A program made the translations under genes and the position numbers. The notes under the pieces are model-generated. The model was not told the origin of the DNA. It did not search any database and saw only the letters and a list, made by a program, of their open reading frames with translations. Of a stretch of DNA of 64,000 nt, positions 63,692 to 64,000 are shown in pieces (the stretch's first letter is position 1; every line of letters starts with the position of its first letter). Source of the stretch: Neocallimastix lanati (nom. inval.) (taxonomy: Eukaryota; Neocallimastigomycota; Neocallimastigomycetes; Neocallimastigales; Neocallimastigaceae); the NCBI GenBank assembly GCA_016946835.1, contig JACVTC010000096.1:53501-117500 (forward strand). Reading direction: 5' to 3'.

Positions 63692-64000
63692 TAAACATAT
63701 TTGTAATTTATTAATAACAATATTGTTAAGGAGTCATACTCCAAAGTGATAAAACACACAATAGAAGTAACTAATTTTATGTTTAAAAAAATAATTTATT
63801 TTAATATTTTTCTTCTTTTTCTTCTTCTTCTTCTTCTTCTTCTTCTTCTTCTTGTATTTATGGTAATTAATATCATATTAATAAAATATTTTTAAAAATT
63901 CTTCGTTCTTAAATTTATAAAATAATTTTTTTTTTTTCAATGCTCTTACCTACAAATTATTACATAATAAAACATAAAAACATTTATAATACTTTTAATG
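60538..64000. other. AT-rich intergenic DNA to the window end, no gene seen
   Basis: Microsatellites include TTTTTA units at about 63190-63265, CTT units at about 63811-63853 and several TA runs. A short hairpin GGAGT/ACTCC lies at about 63731. No coding stretch was recognised. Confidence 0.65.
62860..62931. repeat. Perfect 31-bp inverted repeat with 10-nt loop
   Basis: Left arm 62860-62890 and right arm 62901-62931 are exact reverse complements (ACAATTGAAATATTTTATCA starts the left arm core), separated by TTATTATTGT. Confidence 0.93.

Overview
The window looks like nuclear DNA of an anaerobic gut fungus (Neocallimastigomycota). This is inferred from several signs together. The intergenic DNA is extremely A+T rich, with long poly-A/poly-T tracts and (ATT)n, (TTTA)n and similar arrays. 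Real coding sequence stands out as islands of visibly higher G+C. There are spliceosomal introns, a eukaryotic tRNA-Gln, Ty1/copia and Ty3/gypsy retrotransposons with Asn-rich proteins, a secreted subtilase carrying a chitin-binding domain, and a long ankyrin-like repeat protein. No bacterial operon structure is present. The species cannot be fixed from sequence reading alone.

Layout. 0-2.1 kb: a broken, intron-containing copy of TRM61 (tRNA m1A58 methyltransferase catalytic subunit), + strand. 2.4-4.1 kb: a decayed ankyrin-type gene, - strand. 4.1-10.2 kb: gene-free AT-rich DNA. 10.2-11.2 kb: intact anthranilate phosphoribosyltransferase (TRP4/trpD type), +. 11.2-16.5 kb: gene-free, with a 284-bp array, a G+C-rich islet and a field of degenerate repeats. 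16.6-17.6 kb: remnant of a LINE-type retrotransposon 3' end, -. 18.4-20.2 kb: secreted subtilisin-like protease with a C-terminal CBM18 domain, -. 20.2-26.9 kb: a very long ATT array invaded by a complete Ty1/copia element with apparently identical 320-bp LTRs, -. 27.7-34.1 kb: a decayed Ty3/gypsy element and old LTR-like repeats, -. 34.15-41.44 kb: a near-complete Ty3/gypsy element, -, sitting 14 bp upstream of a tRNA-Gln(CUG) gene at 41.46 kb. 41.7-43.2 kb: a decayed copia element, -. 46.5-49.3 kb: a 922-residue ankyrin-like repeat protein, +. 49.4-52.3 kb: duplicated non-coding units, a short interstitial telomere-like tract and hairpins. 52.4-54.3 kb: a three-exon gene for a single-pass membrane protein with an LEA2-like domain, -. 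54.3-60.3 kb: gene-free. 60.3-60.5 kb: a compact 65-residue ORF with strongly coding-like composition, -. The rest is gene-free, with a 31-bp perfect inverted repeat at 62.9 kb.

The host genes (TRP4, subtilase, ankyrin-like, LEA2-like, small ORF) do not form a pathway or cluster. Most of the window is retrotransposon biology. The strongest points of interest are in the two full-length elements. The gypsy element has a textbook -1 frameshift signal (TTTAAAT, 7-nt spacer, G+C-rich hairpin), a primer site matching the tRNA-Tyr 3' end, and Ty3-like placement just upstream of a tRNA gene where an older related LTR already lay. The copia element has a primer site matching the anticodon arm of tRNA-Lys(CUU), which implies half-tRNA priming. 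All calls come from reading the sequence; no database search or structure prediction was run.
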